Shown here in pieces: positions 28,475 to 37,437 of a DNA stretch of 64,000 bases; position 1 is the first letter of the stretch, and every line of letters begins with the position of its first letter. The notes beneath the pieces were generated by a model. It made no database searches. It was given only the letters and a program-made list of their open reading frames with translations, and had not been told where the DNA came from. A program made the translations under genes and the position numbers. Source of the DNA: Lentzea sp. NBRC 105346 (lineage in GTDB: Bacteria; Actinomycetota; Actinomycetes; Mycobacteriales; Pseudonocardiaceae); NCBI RefSeq assembly GCF_030269605.1, contig NZ_BSTQ01000002.1:62001-126000 (forward strand). The letters run 5' to 3'.

Positions 28475-30337
28475 GTGACCGACCGCCAGGCCCCGGCCCC
28501 GTCGCCCGATGACGCGTTCGAGGAAGTGCTGCTGTATCTGAAGGAGTCGAGAGGGTTCGACTTCACCGGCTACAAGCGCACCAGCCTCATGCGCCGCGTC
28601 CGGCACCGCATGGGCCAGGTCGGCATCGAGGGGTACGGCGACTACATCGATCATCTGCAGGTCAACGCCGACGAGTTCGACGCGCTGTTCAACACTATCC
28701 TGATCAACGTCACGGGCTTTTTCCGCGACCAGGAGGCGTGGGAGGTGCTGCGCGACGAGGTCGTGCCCGCGTTGATCGCCGAGCGCGGACCGGACGACCC
28801 GCTGCGGGTGTGGAGCGCGGGGTGCGCGTCCGGCGAGGAGGCGTACAGCCTGGCGATGGCGCTGTGCGAGGCGATGGGGCCGGAGCGGTTCCGCCAGCAG
28901 GTGAAGATCTACGCCACGGACGTCGACGACGAGGCGCTCGCGCAGGCCCGGCACGCCAGCTACACCGACCGCGAGCTGCAGAACGTGCCGCCCGACATGC
29001 TCACGCGGTACTTCGAGCCGCAGAACCACCGGTACAGCTTCCGCAAGGACCTGCGCCGGTCGGTCATCTTCGGCCGCAACGACCTGGTGCAGGACGCGCC
29101 GATCTCGCGGATCGACCTGCTGGTGTGCCGCAACACCCTGATGTACTTCAACCAGGAGACGCAGGCGAAGATCCTCGGCCGGTTCCACTTCGCGCTAGTC
29201 CCGCGCGGGGTGCTGTTCCTCGGCAAGGCCGAGATGCTGCTCTCGCACAGCCGCATCTTCGACCCGATCGACCTCAAGCGGCGCATCTTCCGCAAGATCC
29301 CGAACGGCAGCGGCGGCCCGCAGCCGTTCATTCCGCATTCGTTCGTCCACGACCGGCGCGCCGACGTGGGCGGGCTCGACGAGCTGCGCGAGCACGCCTT
29401 CTCGGCGAGCCCGGTCGCGCAGGTCGTGGTGTCGGCCGACGACGTGGTCGCGCTGGTGAACCAGCAGGCGGAGAGCACGTTCGGCGTGTCGGCGAAGGAC
29501 ATCGGCCGGCCGTTGCGCGACCTCGACCTGTCCTACCGCCCGGTGGAGCTGCGCGGCTACGTCGAGCAGGCCAAGGTGGAGCGCAAGTCGTTGCGCGTCA
29601 AGGAGGTCGAGTGGACGCGGGGCCCCGGCGAGAAGCTGTGGTTCGAGATCCACGTGAACCCGCTCGTCGGTCAGGACAACATGATCCTCGGCGTGTCCGT
29701 GGTGTTCCACGACGTCACCTCCGCGCGGCAGCTGCTCGACGACCTCGAGTACGCCAACCGGCAGCTGGAGTCGGCGTACGAGGAACTGCAGTCGACCAAC
29801 GAGGAGCTGGAGACCACGAACGAGGAACTGCAGTCCACGGTGGAGGAACTGGAGACCACCAACGAGGAGCTCCAGTCCACCAACGAGGAACTGGAGACGA
29901 TGAACGAGGAGCTCCAGTCCACCAACGACGAGCTGCAGACGATCAACGACACGCTGCGCGACCGCAGCACGGAGCTCGACCAGGTCAACGAGTTCCTCGA
30001 GTCGATCCTCACCTCGCTGCGCTCCGGGGTGGTCGTGCTCGACCTGCAGATGCGGGTGCTGGCGTGGAACCGCGGCGCCGAGGAACTGTGGGGCGTGCGC
30101 GGCCACGAGGCCGAGGGCGAGCACCTGCTGAACCTCGACATCGGGCTGCCGATGCCGGAGCTGCGGCCGATCGTGCGGCAGGCGCTGGCGGACCCGGCGT
30201 TCTCGGCCGAGGTGCAGGTGCCCGCGGTGAACCGGCGCGGGCGCGAGGTCATGATCCGGGTCGTGTGCTCGTCGTTGCACGCCAACAGCGGCCAGCCCAG
30301 CGGCGCGATCCTGGTGATGGAGCAGCAGCAGCTCTGA
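28475..30337 (+). CDS. CheR-type methyltransferase with PAS domains and a long heptad-repeat coiled coil
   Basis: The 620-residue protein starts at GTG 28475. Residues 12-275 form a CheR methyltransferase: the N-terminal helical part, the SAM site VWSAGCASGEEAYSLAM (112-128) and LLVCRNTLMYF (215-225). A PAS domain follows (about 305-415), then a coiled coil (420-508) with eight near-perfect seven-residue units of EELQSTN/EELETTN type, then a second PAS domain (508-615). It lacks a kinase domain. With the CheB and STAS-HATPase genes it forms one apparent operon. Confidence 0.9.
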   Translation: MTDRQAPAPSPDDAFEEVLLYLKESRGFDFTGYKRTSLMRRVRHRMGQVGIEGYGDYIDHLQVNADEFDALFNTILINVTGFFRDQEAWEVLRDEVVPALIAERGPDDPLRVWSAGCASGEEAYSLAMALCEAMGPERFRQQVKIYATDVDDEALAQARHASYTDRELQNVPPDMLTRYFEPQNHRYSFRKDLRRSVIFGRNDLVQDAPISRIDLLVCRNTLMYFNQETQAKILGRFHFALVPRGVLFLGKAEMLLSHSRIFDPIDLKRRIFRKIPNGSGGPQPFIPHSFVHDRRADVGGLDELREHAFSASPVAQVVVSADDVVALVNQQAESTFGVSAKDIGRPLRDLDLSYRPVELRGYVEQAKVERKSLRVKEVEWTRGPGEKLWFEIHVNPLVGQDNMILGVSVVFHDVTSARQLLDDLEYANRQLESAYEELQSTNEELETTNEELQSTVEELETTNEELQSTNEELETMNEELQSTNDELQTINDTLRDRSTELDQVNEFLESILTSLRSGVVVLDLQMRVLAWNRGAEELWGVRGHEAEGEHLLNLDIGLPMPELRPIVRQALADPAFSAEVQVPAVNRRGREVMIRVVCSSLHANSGQPSGAILVMEQQQL

Positions 30338-30388
30338 CCGTCTGACAGGATGTGGGCTCATTCCAACGACCGGGGGTTACTCGCCATC

Positions 30389-31417
30389 ATGAGCGACACA
30401 CCAGAGTGGTCCTCGCCCGACGCGCGGCCCGAGCGCGAGACTCCGCCTCCCGCGCCGCCGCCGCAGCAGTACTACGGGCAGTACCAGCCGCCGCGACAGG
30501 CGTTCAAGCCGGGCATCATCCCGCTGCGGCCGCTCGGGGTCGGCGAGATCCTGGACGGCGCGATCACCACGATGCGGCGCTACCCGAAGGCGGTGCTGGG
30601 CGTCTCGGCGATCGTCGTGGCGGTGACGCAGCTGCTCTCGCTGGTCATCATCTGGCCGATGATCGACGACCTGAACCGGTTCGCGGCGATCGACCCGAAC
30701 ACGGCCACGCCGCAGCAGCAACAGGACATGGCCCTCGACGTCCTGTCCAGCGGGTTGATCAGCGGCACGGTCGGGCTGGTCGTCACGCTCATCGGGCAGG
30801 TGTTCCTCTCCGGGTACATCACGGTCATCGTGGGCCGTGCGGTGCTGGGCCAGCCGATCACCTTCGGCGAGGCGTGGGCCGAGTTCCGGCCGCGGCTGCT
30901 GCGGCTGCTCGGCGCGACCATCCTCTATGGCCTGATCATCGCGGCGGGCGTCCTGCTGGCCGTGGTGCTGGGTGTCTTCGCGTCGTTCTTCCTCTCGTTC
31001 CTGGTGATCCCGCTGATCGTCTGGCTGGCCGTCATGTTCAGCCTGGTCACCCCGGCGCTGGTGCTCGAACGCGGCACGGTCGGCGAGTCGTTCGGCCGCT
31101 CCCGGCTCCTGGTGGACGGCGTGTGGTGGCGGACGTTCGGCATCCTGCTGCTCGCCGCGTTCCTGGCGTCGGTCATCGGCAACATCATCGGCATCCCGTT
31201 CAACCTGGGCACCCTCGACATCAACGCGCTGCTCGAGGGCCGGCCGCAGGTCATGACGTTCGGAGCGCTGCTGCTGGCCACGATCGGCGGGGCGATCGCG
31301 GGCACGATCACCCAGCCGTTCCGCGCGGCGGTGACCGTGCTGCTGTACGTCGACCGCCGGATGCGCCGCGAGGGCATGGACATCGAGCTCGCTCGGGCCG
31401 CCGGTGGCCAGGTCTGA
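30389..31417 (+). CDS. multi-pass membrane protein with Pro-rich N-terminus
   Basis: The 342-residue protein, from ATG 30389, has a Pro/Gln/Tyr-rich cytoplasmic head (PPPAPPPQQYYGQYQPP) and about six membrane helices. GEILDGAITTMRRYPKAVLG and AVMFSLVTPALVLERGTVGES resemble proteins labelled as glycerophosphoryl-diester-phosphodiesterase membrane domain or DUF7847. The role is unknown. It heads the row DUF4129-DUF4350-MoxR-DUF58. Confidence 0.82.
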   Translation: MSDTPEWSSPDARPERETPPPAPPPQQYYGQYQPPRQAFKPGIIPLRPLGVGEILDGAITTMRRYPKAVLGVSAIVVAVTQLLSLVIIWPMIDDLNRFAAIDPNTATPQQQQDMALDVLSSGLISGTVGLVVTLIGQVFLSGYITVIVGRAVLGQPITFGEAWAEFRPRLLRLLGATILYGLIIAAGVLLAVVLGVFASFFLSFLVIPLIVWLAVMFSLVTPALVLERGTVGESFGRSRLLVDGVWWRTFGILLLAAFLASVIGNIIGIPFNLGTLDINALLEGRPQVMTFGALLLATIGGAIAGTITQPFRAAVTVLLYVDRRMRREGMDIELARAAGGQV

Positions 31418-31997
31418 CGTTCCCGTCGACATCGGCCCGGACGAGGCGCGCGATGCCGCGGTTCGCGAGCTCGCCGATCCGATCTACGCGCAGGCGCGGC
31501 CGGGCTGGTTGCGGCAGGGGCTGGAGTGGCTGCTCGACCGGCTCAACGAGCTGCTCGGCGCCGCGAGCGGTTCCGGTGGCATCGCGCTGCTGATCGTGGT
31601 GCTCGCGATCGTGCTCGTCGTCGTGATTCGGCTGGCGGGTGGGCGGATCGGGTGGGCGGCGCGTTCGTCCGGTTCGGTGTTCGGCTCCACCGTTCTGTCG
31701 GCCGCCGAGCACCGTTCTGCCGCCGAGGCGGCGTTCGCCTCCGGGGACTTCGCGGGGGCTGTGCGGGAACGGTTCCGGGCGCTGGTGCGGGAACTGGAGC
31801 AGCGCGGGGTGCTGGACGTGCGGGCCGGGCGCACGGTGGACGAGGTCGCTTCGGACGCTGGGCGTGAGCTGCCTGCGCTGGCCGGGGAGTTGCGGGCGGC
31901 CGCCGTGCTGTTCGACGACATCTGGTACGGCGGGCGGGCCGCGTCCGCGGAGAGTTATCAGCGGGTGGCCGCGGTGGACGACCGGGTGCGCGGATGA
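31404..31997 (+). CDS. DUF4129 membrane protein
   Basis: The 197-residue protein starts at GTG 31404, inside the end of the upstream gene. One membrane helix lies at about residues 57-78, followed by a cytoplasmic DUF4129 domain with AAEAAFASGDFAGAVRERFR and AVLFDDIWYGGRAA. DUF4129 genes accompany MoxR/DUF58 clusters across actinobacteria, probably in an envelope-associated complex. Confidence 0.85.
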   Translation: MARSDVPVDIGPDEARDAAVRELADPIYAQARPGWLRQGLEWLLDRLNELLGAASGSGGIALLIVVLAIVLVVVIRLAGGRIGWAARSSGSVFGSTVLSAAEHRSAAEAAFASGDFAGAVRERFRALVRELEQRGVLDVRAGRTVDEVASDAGRELPALAGELRAAAVLFDDIWYGGRAASAESYQRVAAVDDRVRG

Positions 31998-32080
31998 CCG
32001 CGACCGCTTGGCGGGCACAAAGGTCCCCCCGAAGCCCACAGTACCGATGGGGTCCGACAATTCCGCGAGTCCTCCCATGA
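31994..32080 (+). other. 28-codon ORF bridging DUF4129 and DUF4350 by overlapping ATGA at both ends
   Basis: The ATG at 31994 overlaps the DUF4129 stop (ATGA) and its own TGA at 32078-32080 overlaps the likely DUF4350 start (ATGA). The predicted peptide is Arg/Pro-rich with no recognisable features. It may be a coupling leader, or a relic of an earlier DUF4350 start lost to a frameshift. Nothing shows that it is translated. Confidence 0.35.
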
Positions 32081-33123
32081 CCGCCACCTCGCCCGACGCG
32101 CGCCGCATCTGGTCGGTCGCCAAAGGCCCAACCCTCGTCGCGCTGGTCATCCTCGCCTCCAGCCTGATCGTCGCCCTCCTCAGCGCACCGGGTGAGGGCG
32201 GCGAGCTGGACCCGCGATCGGCCACCGAACAGGGCACCCGAGCGCTGGCGAAGCTCCTGGAACGCCAGGGCGTCACGGTCGAGTTCACCGAGACCACCCC
32301 GTCCACAGTGGACGACGCGACGCTGCTCGTGACCCGGCCCGACCTCCTGGCCCCCGAACACCTGGCGGCCCTGAGACCAGCCGACCTCGTGCTCGTCGCA
32401 CCCACCCAGTGGCTCCCGCCAGGGGCACAGGTAGCCGGCGGCTCGGATGTGCAGGACCAGCAGCCGGGATGCGCCTGGGCGGCACGGTTCGGCGAGGCGA
32501 CGACCGGTGGCGTCGAATACACCGGCGGCGACTCGTGCTACGGCGGCTCCGTGGTGCGGCTCGGGTCCGTGACGCTGCTCGGCACGGGTGCGCCGATGAT
32601 GAACAAGTCGTTGGCGGACAAGGGGAACGCGGCGCTGGCGATGACGGTGCTGGGCAGGCACCAGAAGCTGGTCTGGTACTCCCCCGCGGTCGCCGACCCC
32701 GGTCAGCAGCGGTCGCTCATCGCGCTGCTGCCCGACGGCTGGAAGTTCGGGTTGCTCCAGCTGATCGTGGCGATCGTTCTGCTGGGGCTGTGGCGGGCGC
32801 GGCGGCTGGGGCCGGTGGTCGCCGAACCGCTGCCCGTCGTGGTGCGCGCGGCGGAGACGGTCGAGGGGCGGGCCCGGCTCTACCGGCGGTCGCGAGCGCG
32901 GGGCCACGCGGCGGCGTTGCTGCGGCAGGCCTCGCGGGACCGGATCGTGGCCGCATTGGGACTGCCGGTCGACGCTCCCCCGGCCGCGGTGGCGGACGAG
33001 ATCACGACTCGTTCCCGCGACGAAGTGCTTGCCCTGCTTTACGGACCGGAACCTGGGGACGACCGCGCGCTGGTCCGGCTCGCCGACGACTTGGACGCTC
33101 TGGAGAACGAGGTGTGTTCGTGA
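32077..33123 (+). CDS. DUF4350 membrane protein
   Basis: The 348-residue protein starts at ATG 32077 (MTATSPDARRIW); ATG 32047 in frame would add ten residues but has no ribosome site. A membrane helix at residues 15-38 precedes an extracytoplasmic DUF4350 domain (TEQGTRALAKLLERQGV, DLLVTRPDLL-like strands), then a second helix near 235-252 and a cytoplasmic tail. The plan resembles gliding-motility GldG-type domains. It sits between DUF4129 and MoxR as in other actinobacteria. Confidence 0.85.
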   Translation: MTATSPDARRIWSVAKGPTLVALVILASSLIVALLSAPGEGGELDPRSATEQGTRALAKLLERQGVTVEFTETTPSTVDDATLLVTRPDLLAPEHLAALRPADLVLVAPTQWLPPGAQVAGGSDVQDQQPGCAWAARFGEATTGGVEYTGGDSCYGGSVVRLGSVTLLGTGAPMMNKSLADKGNAALAMTVLGRHQKLVWYSPAVADPGQQRSLIALLPDGWKFGLLQLIVAIVLLGLWRARRLGPVVAEPLPVVVRAAETVEGRARLYRRSRARGHAAALLRQASRDRIVAALGLPVDAPPAAVADEITTRSRDEVLALLYGPEPGDDRALVRLADDLDALENEVCS

Positions 33124-34082
33124 CTACGACCGTGGGGGTGGACGAGGCGCGCGGAGCGTTGCTGGCGCTGCGGGCCGAGGTCGGGAAGGCCGTCGTCGGC
33201 AACGACGCCACGGTGACCAGCCTGATCCTCGCCCTGTTGTGCCGCGGCCACGTGTTGCTCGAAGGCGTGCCTGGCGTGGCGAAGACGCTGCTGGTGCGGG
33301 CGTTGGCGCAGACCCTGGACCTGACGTACAAGCGGGTGCAGTTCACGCCGGACCTGATGCCCGGCGACCTGACCGGCTCGCTGGTGTACGACGCGCACTC
33401 CGCGGAGTTCTCGTTCCGCGAGGGCCCGGTATTCACACATCTGCTGCTCGCCGACGAGATCAACCGCACGCCGCCGAAGACGCAGTCCGCGCTGCTGGAG
33501 GCGATGGAGGAACGGCAGGTCTCGGTCGACGGCCGGGCGCGGCCGTTGCCGGCGCCGTTCATCGTGGTGGCGACGCAGAACCCCGTTGAATACGAGGGCA
33601 CCTACCCGTTGCCCGAGGCGCAGCTGGACCGGTTCCTGCTCAAGCTCACCATGCCGGTGCCGCCGCGCGAGCAGGAGATCGACGTGCTGACGCGGCACGC
33701 GTCCGGGTTCGATCCGCGGGACCTGTCCGGTTTGAAACCCGTTGCGGGAGCGGCACACCTGGACGCCGCCGCGGCCGCCGTGCGCACGGTTACCGTGGCG
33801 CCGGAGGTGATCGGGTACGTCGTGGACGTGTGCCGCGCGACCCGCCAGTCGCCGTCGGTGCGGCTCGGTGTCTCACCGCGTGGTGCGACGGCACTGCTGG
33901 CCGCGGCACGCGCGTGGGCGTGGCTGTCGGGCCGCGAGTACGTGACGCCGGACGACGTGAAGGCGTTGGCGCGCCCCGCGTTGCGGCACCGGCTCGACCT
34001 GCGGCCCGAGGCCGCGCTGGAGGGCGCGACCGCCGACGGGATCCTGGACGGCGTGCTCGCCGCGGTCCAGGTTCCGCGCTGA
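33120..34082 (+). CDS. MoxR-type AAA+ ATPase
   Basis: The 320-residue protein starts at GTG 33120, overlapping the DUF4350 stop. Walker A is EGVPGVAKTLLV, Walker B is LLADEINRTPPKTQ, and QNPVEYEGTYPLPEAQLDRF is the family signature. MoxR proteins act as chaperone-like ATPases that mature partner proteins, usually with the neighbouring DUF58/VWA protein. Confidence 0.95.
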   Translation: MTTTVGVDEARGALLALRAEVGKAVVGNDATVTSLILALLCRGHVLLEGVPGVAKTLLVRALAQTLDLTYKRVQFTPDLMPGDLTGSLVYDAHSAEFSFREGPVFTHLLLADEINRTPPKTQSALLEAMEERQVSVDGRARPLPAPFIVVATQNPVEYEGTYPLPEAQLDRFLLKLTMPVPPREQEIDVLTRHASGFDPRDLSGLKPVAGAAHLDAAAAAVRTVTVAPEVIGYVVDVCRATRQSPSVRLGVSPRGATALLAAARAWAWLSGREYVTPDDVKALARPALRHRLDLRPEAALEGATADGILDGVLAAVQVPR

Positions 34083-34083
34083 C

Positions 34084-35379
34084 GTGGCGCTGACCGGCCG
34101 GGCCGGCCTGCTGGCGCTGCTCGGTGTGGTGTTCGTCGGTGTCGCGATGCCGTCGTGGACCGGGATTCTCCTGGTGCTGCTGGTGGTTCTGGTGTGCGTG
34201 GGGATCGATCTCGCGCTCGCGGGCAGGGTGCGTTCCTTGACGTTCACCCGGTCCGGTGCCACGCAGGTTCGGCTCGGTGAAACGGTTTCCGTGTCGCTGA
34301 CCGTGCGCAACCCCGGCCGCCGCCGCGTGCGGGGTGTGCTGCGCGACGCGTGGCCGCCGTCGGCCGGGGTGGTCTCCGACCGGTTCTCCGTCGACGTACC
34401 CGCTGGCGCATCGCGGACGGTTTCCGTTGAGCTGCAACCGGTCCGGCGCGGTGACCGGATCGCGTCACGGGTGACCGTGCGCTCACTGGGGCCGCTGGGC
34501 GTCGCGGCGCGGCAGGGCTCGCACGCGGTGCCGTGGACGGTGCGCGCGCTGCCGCCGTTCCACAGCCGCAAGCATCTGCCGCCGTTGCTGGAACGGCTGC
34601 GGGAGCTGGATGGCCGCCGCGCGTCGCTGGTCCGCGGCCAGGGCACGGAGTTCGACTCGTTGCGCGAGTACGTGATCGGCGACGACGTGCGGTCGATCGA
34701 CTGGCGCGCCACCGCCCGCACCACCGACGTGATGGTGCGAACCTGGCGTCCCGAACGCGACCGGCAGGTCGTGATCGTCCTCGACACCGCGCGCACCGCC
34801 GCCGGACGCGTCGCGGGTGAGCTGGGCGGCCTGCCGCGGCTGGACACGGCGATGGACGCCGCCCTGTTGCTGTCCGCGCTGGCGATCCACGCCGGTGACC
34901 GCGTCGATCTGATCGCCTACAGCCGCCAGGTCCGTGCCTCGGTGAGCCGGGCTTCGCTACCCGAACTGGTCTCCGCGATGGCGCCGCTGGACGCCGAACT
35001 GGTCGAGTTCGACGCGCGCGGCATGGTCGCCGAGGTGCTGCGCCGAGCCCGGCAGCGGTCACTGGTGGTGCTGCTGACCGGCCTCGACCCCGCCGCGCTG
35101 GAGGAGGGCCTGGTCCCGATGCTGCCCGCGCTGGCGTCCCGGCACCGGCTGCTGGTCGCGTCGGTGACGGACCCCGCCGTGACCACGATGGCGCGCGGCC
35201 GCGGTGACGCTGCGGAGGTCTATGGTGCCGCCGCGGCGGAACGGACGCTGGCGGAACGCAGGCACGCCAAGGCATTGCTGACGCGCCTCGGCGTTGACGT
35301 GGTGGACGCCGTGCCCGCCGAGCTACCGCCCTCGCTGGCGGACCGGTACCTCGCGTTGAAAGCTCAGGGCAAGCTCTAG
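34084..35379 (+). CDS. DUF58 domain protein
   Basis: The 431-residue protein from GTG 34084 starts 1 bp after the MoxR gene. Two hydrophobic segments at residues 5-40 anchor it. The DUF58 signature GTEFDSLREYVIGDDVRSID with following W-R-A lies near residues 195-220, followed by a von Willebrand-A-like region. It is the usual partner of MoxR. Confidence 0.92.
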   Translation: MALTGRAGLLALLGVVFVGVAMPSWTGILLVLLVVLVCVGIDLALAGRVRSLTFTRSGATQVRLGETVSVSLTVRNPGRRRVRGVLRDAWPPSAGVVSDRFSVDVPAGASRTVSVELQPVRRGDRIASRVTVRSLGPLGVAARQGSHAVPWTVRALPPFHSRKHLPPLLERLRELDGRRASLVRGQGTEFDSLREYVIGDDVRSIDWRATARTTDVMVRTWRPERDRQVVIVLDTARTAAGRVAGELGGLPRLDTAMDAALLLSALAIHAGDRVDLIAYSRQVRASVSRASLPELVSAMAPLDAELVEFDARGMVAEVLRRARQRSLVVLLTGLDPAALEEGLVPMLPALASRHRLLVASVTDPAVTTMARGRGDAAEVYGAAAAERTLAERRHAKALLTRLGVDVVDAVPAELPPSLADRYLALKAQGKL

Positions 35380-35380
35380 T

Positions 35381-35422
35381 CGTGAGTGGTTTCCGTTGCT
35401 ATAGCGACGGAAACCACTCACG
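35381..35422. terminator. long hairpin between DUF58 and the SpoIIM-like gene
   Basis: A 42-bp inverted repeat (21-bp arms, one mismatch, no loop) begins 1 bp after the DUF58 stop. Its right arm runs into the 3' end of the opposing SpoIIM-like coding sequence. Confidence 0.72.
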
Positions 35423-36425
35423 AGCTCACGGGTGCGGTGTCGCCCGCGTACTGCTCGTCGAGGTCGCCGGTCACGCCTGCCTTCGCCGCCTTGCGCCCCA
35501 ACCAGAAGACGTAGACGAGGAACGCCGCCTCAGCCGCGATGCCGATGCCGATCCGCGCCTCGGTCGGCAGTTTGCTCGGCGTCACGTACGCCTCGATCAA
35601 CCCGGACACGAACAGCACACACGTCAGCCCGAGCGCCATCAGCACGACCGTTCGCCCTTGCCGCGCAAGGGCTTGCGCGCGCGGCAGCCCTCCCGGGTCG
35701 ATCACCGTCCACCCGAGCTTGAGCCCGGTGCCCGCGGCGACGAACAACGCCGTCAGCTCCAGCAACCCGTGCGGCGCGATGAGCCCGAGGAACGCGTCAC
35801 CCCGCCCGGCGGCGAACATGAGGCCGCCGCTCACCCCGACGTTGACCGCGTTGACGGCGAGCATCAGCACCACCGGCACACCGCCCAGCACGCCGAGCAT
35901 GAGGCAGCCCGCGGCCACCCACGCGTTGTTCGTCCACACGCGAGCGGCGAACGAACTCGCCGGTGAGCTGGAGTAGTAGGTCTCGAAGTCACCGCCGGCC
36001 TTCGTGAGCTGGCGGACCTCCTCCGGGGCGGCGATCGACGCCTGCACGGTCGGGTCGTTCGCCACCCAGGCCGCCAGGCCCGCCGTGACCAGCAGGAACA
36101 CCGCTGCCGTTGGAACCCACCACGGCCACGCCCGATACATCGCGGCCGGCAGGCGTTGCGTGAAGAACAGGCCGACCTCGCGCCACGCCGGGGCGTGTGA
36201 TCCGGTGACCGCACCCCGAGCCGAGGCCGTGAGGGCGGAGAGGCGTTCTACCAGTGCCGGGTCCGGGGCCTGGCTGCGGACCATCGACAGGTGGGTCGCC
36301 ACGCGCTGGTAGAGGGTGATCAGCTCGTCGGTTTCCGGGCCGCGCAAGGAGTTCTGGCGGCGGACCAGGGCCGACAGGCGATCCCACTCGGCGCGGTGCG
36401 CGGCGATGAACACGTCCAGGTCCAC
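35418..36425 (-). CDS. SpoIIM (stage II sporulation protein M)-like membrane protein
   Basis: The 335-residue protein starts near GTG 36425 (VDLDVFIAAHRAEWDRL). A soluble helical N-terminus is followed by about five membrane helices. NNAWVAAGCLMLGVLGGVP, GLIAPHGLLELTALFVAAGTGLKLGW are typical of SpoIIM/DUF95 proteins. In actinobacteria it accompanies RDD, MoxR and DUF58 genes. Here a cyclase gene separates it from the RDD gene. Confidence 0.9.
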   Translation of the reverse strand: MDLDVFIAAHRAEWDRLSALVRRQNSLRGPETDELITLYQRVATHLSMVRSQAPDPALVERLSALTASARGAVTGSHAPAWREVGLFFTQRLPAAMYRAWPWWVPTAAVFLLVTAGLAAWVANDPTVQASIAAPEEVRQLTKAGGDFETYYSSSPASSFAARVWTNNAWVAAGCLMLGVLGGVPVVLMLAVNAVNVGVSGGLMFAAGRGDAFLGLIAPHGLLELTALFVAAGTGLKLGWTVIDPGGLPRAQALARQGRTVVLMALGLTCVLFVSGLIEAYVTPSKLPTEARIGIGIAAEAAFLVYVFWLGRKAAKAGVTGDLDEQYAGDTAPVSS

Positions 36426-36439
36426 GGCATGCACAGTAG

Positions 36440-37375
36440 TCAGAATGTGGCGATCGGGTTGACCGGACTGCCGGATGTGCCTGCGAAGCGGACCGGCGCG
36501 ACCGCGAGCTGGAAGTCCCACTGGCCGAGCTCGCCGGCCGTCGCCGCGCACGCCTCCAGGTCGCAGTTGTCGAGCAGCCACAAACCCATCGCGACGAGCC
36601 CCACGGCGTGAACCGGCATCAGGATGTCGTCGTACCCCGACGGCTGAACGTCCTGGGGAGTGTCGGCGCCGATCAGCGCGACCTCACGTTCGTGCAGCCA
36701 CGGCAGGCAGGACGCGTGCCAGCCCGCCTGGGTGAAACCGCCGGACGCACCGGACTCGTGCCGGGAGCGGCCATAGCCGGTCCGCAGGAGTACCGCATCA
36801 CCGGAGCGCACCCGCACGCCCTGGCGACGCTCGGCCTCCTCGAGATCCTCGGGGAACACACCCTGCCCCGGTTCCAGCCACGGCACATCGCGAACCGCCG
36901 CGATGTCGAGCAGGACACCACGCGTGACGATCCCGTTCGCCGCCGCCGTGACGGCCGCCCACGCCGATCCCGTCTCGGCGTCGACCACCGAGTGCGACCG
37001 CCCGTTGTACGTCCTGCCGTCCCAGAAGATGTGGCACGGCGAGTCGACGTGGGTGACGGTGTTGCCGTGGAACATGATGCCGAGCCGCTCGTTCGAGAAG
37101 CCCCAGCGCCGGTCGTTGTGGAACGCGGCCGGCATGTTCTCGGCACCCGGCATGTCGGCGGCGCACGGGCAACTGTTGGTCGACCGCTCCATGTCCTCCG
37201 GTACGGCGACCTCCCACGCACACGACACGCTCCGGCCGTGGCGCACGGCCCGCGCCGCCGCCAGCCGCACGTCGTCGGTGATGTGGTTCAGAGTGCCGAG
37301 CTCGTCGTCATCGCCCCACCGTCCCCAGTTCGACAGGGTGTCGAAGTACCCGAGCACGTCGTCCTGTGTGGGCAT
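36440..37375 (-). CDS. cyclase family protein (kynurenine-formamidase-like)
   Basis: The 311-residue protein starts at ATG 37375 (MPTQDDVLGYFD). It belongs to the metal-dependent cyclase/formamidase family: NTVTHVDSPCHIFWDG is the metal-binding region and DAVLLRTGYG and MPVHAVGLVAMG follow the family pattern. The classical motif HxGTHxDxPxH is recognisable with Asn/Val substitutions around it. The substrate is unknown; polyketide cyclase and arylformamidase activities occur in the family. Confidence 0.88.
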   Translation of the reverse strand: MPTQDDVLGYFDTLSNWGRWGDDDELGTLNHITDDVRLAAARAVRHGRSVSCAWEVAVPEDMERSTNSCPCAADMPGAENMPAAFHNDRRWGFSNERLGIMFHGNTVTHVDSPCHIFWDGRTYNGRSHSVVDAETGSAWAAVTAAANGIVTRGVLLDIAAVRDVPWLEPGQGVFPEDLEEAERRQGVRVRSGDAVLLRTGYGRSRHESGASGGFTQAGWHASCLPWLHEREVALIGADTPQDVQPSGYDDILMPVHAVGLVAMGLWLLDNCDLEACAATAGELGQWDFQLAVAPVRFAGTSGSPVNPIATF

Positions 37376-37437
37376 GGTCAGCCACACTACGACAAAGCCG
37401 CCCGGCAACCCCGGCCATTCACATTAGGCTGAAAGGC

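Noticed and set aside
26910..30337. Genuine chemotaxis operon
   Set aside because: No receptor, CheA, CheW or flagellar genes are present, and CheB has no receiver domain.
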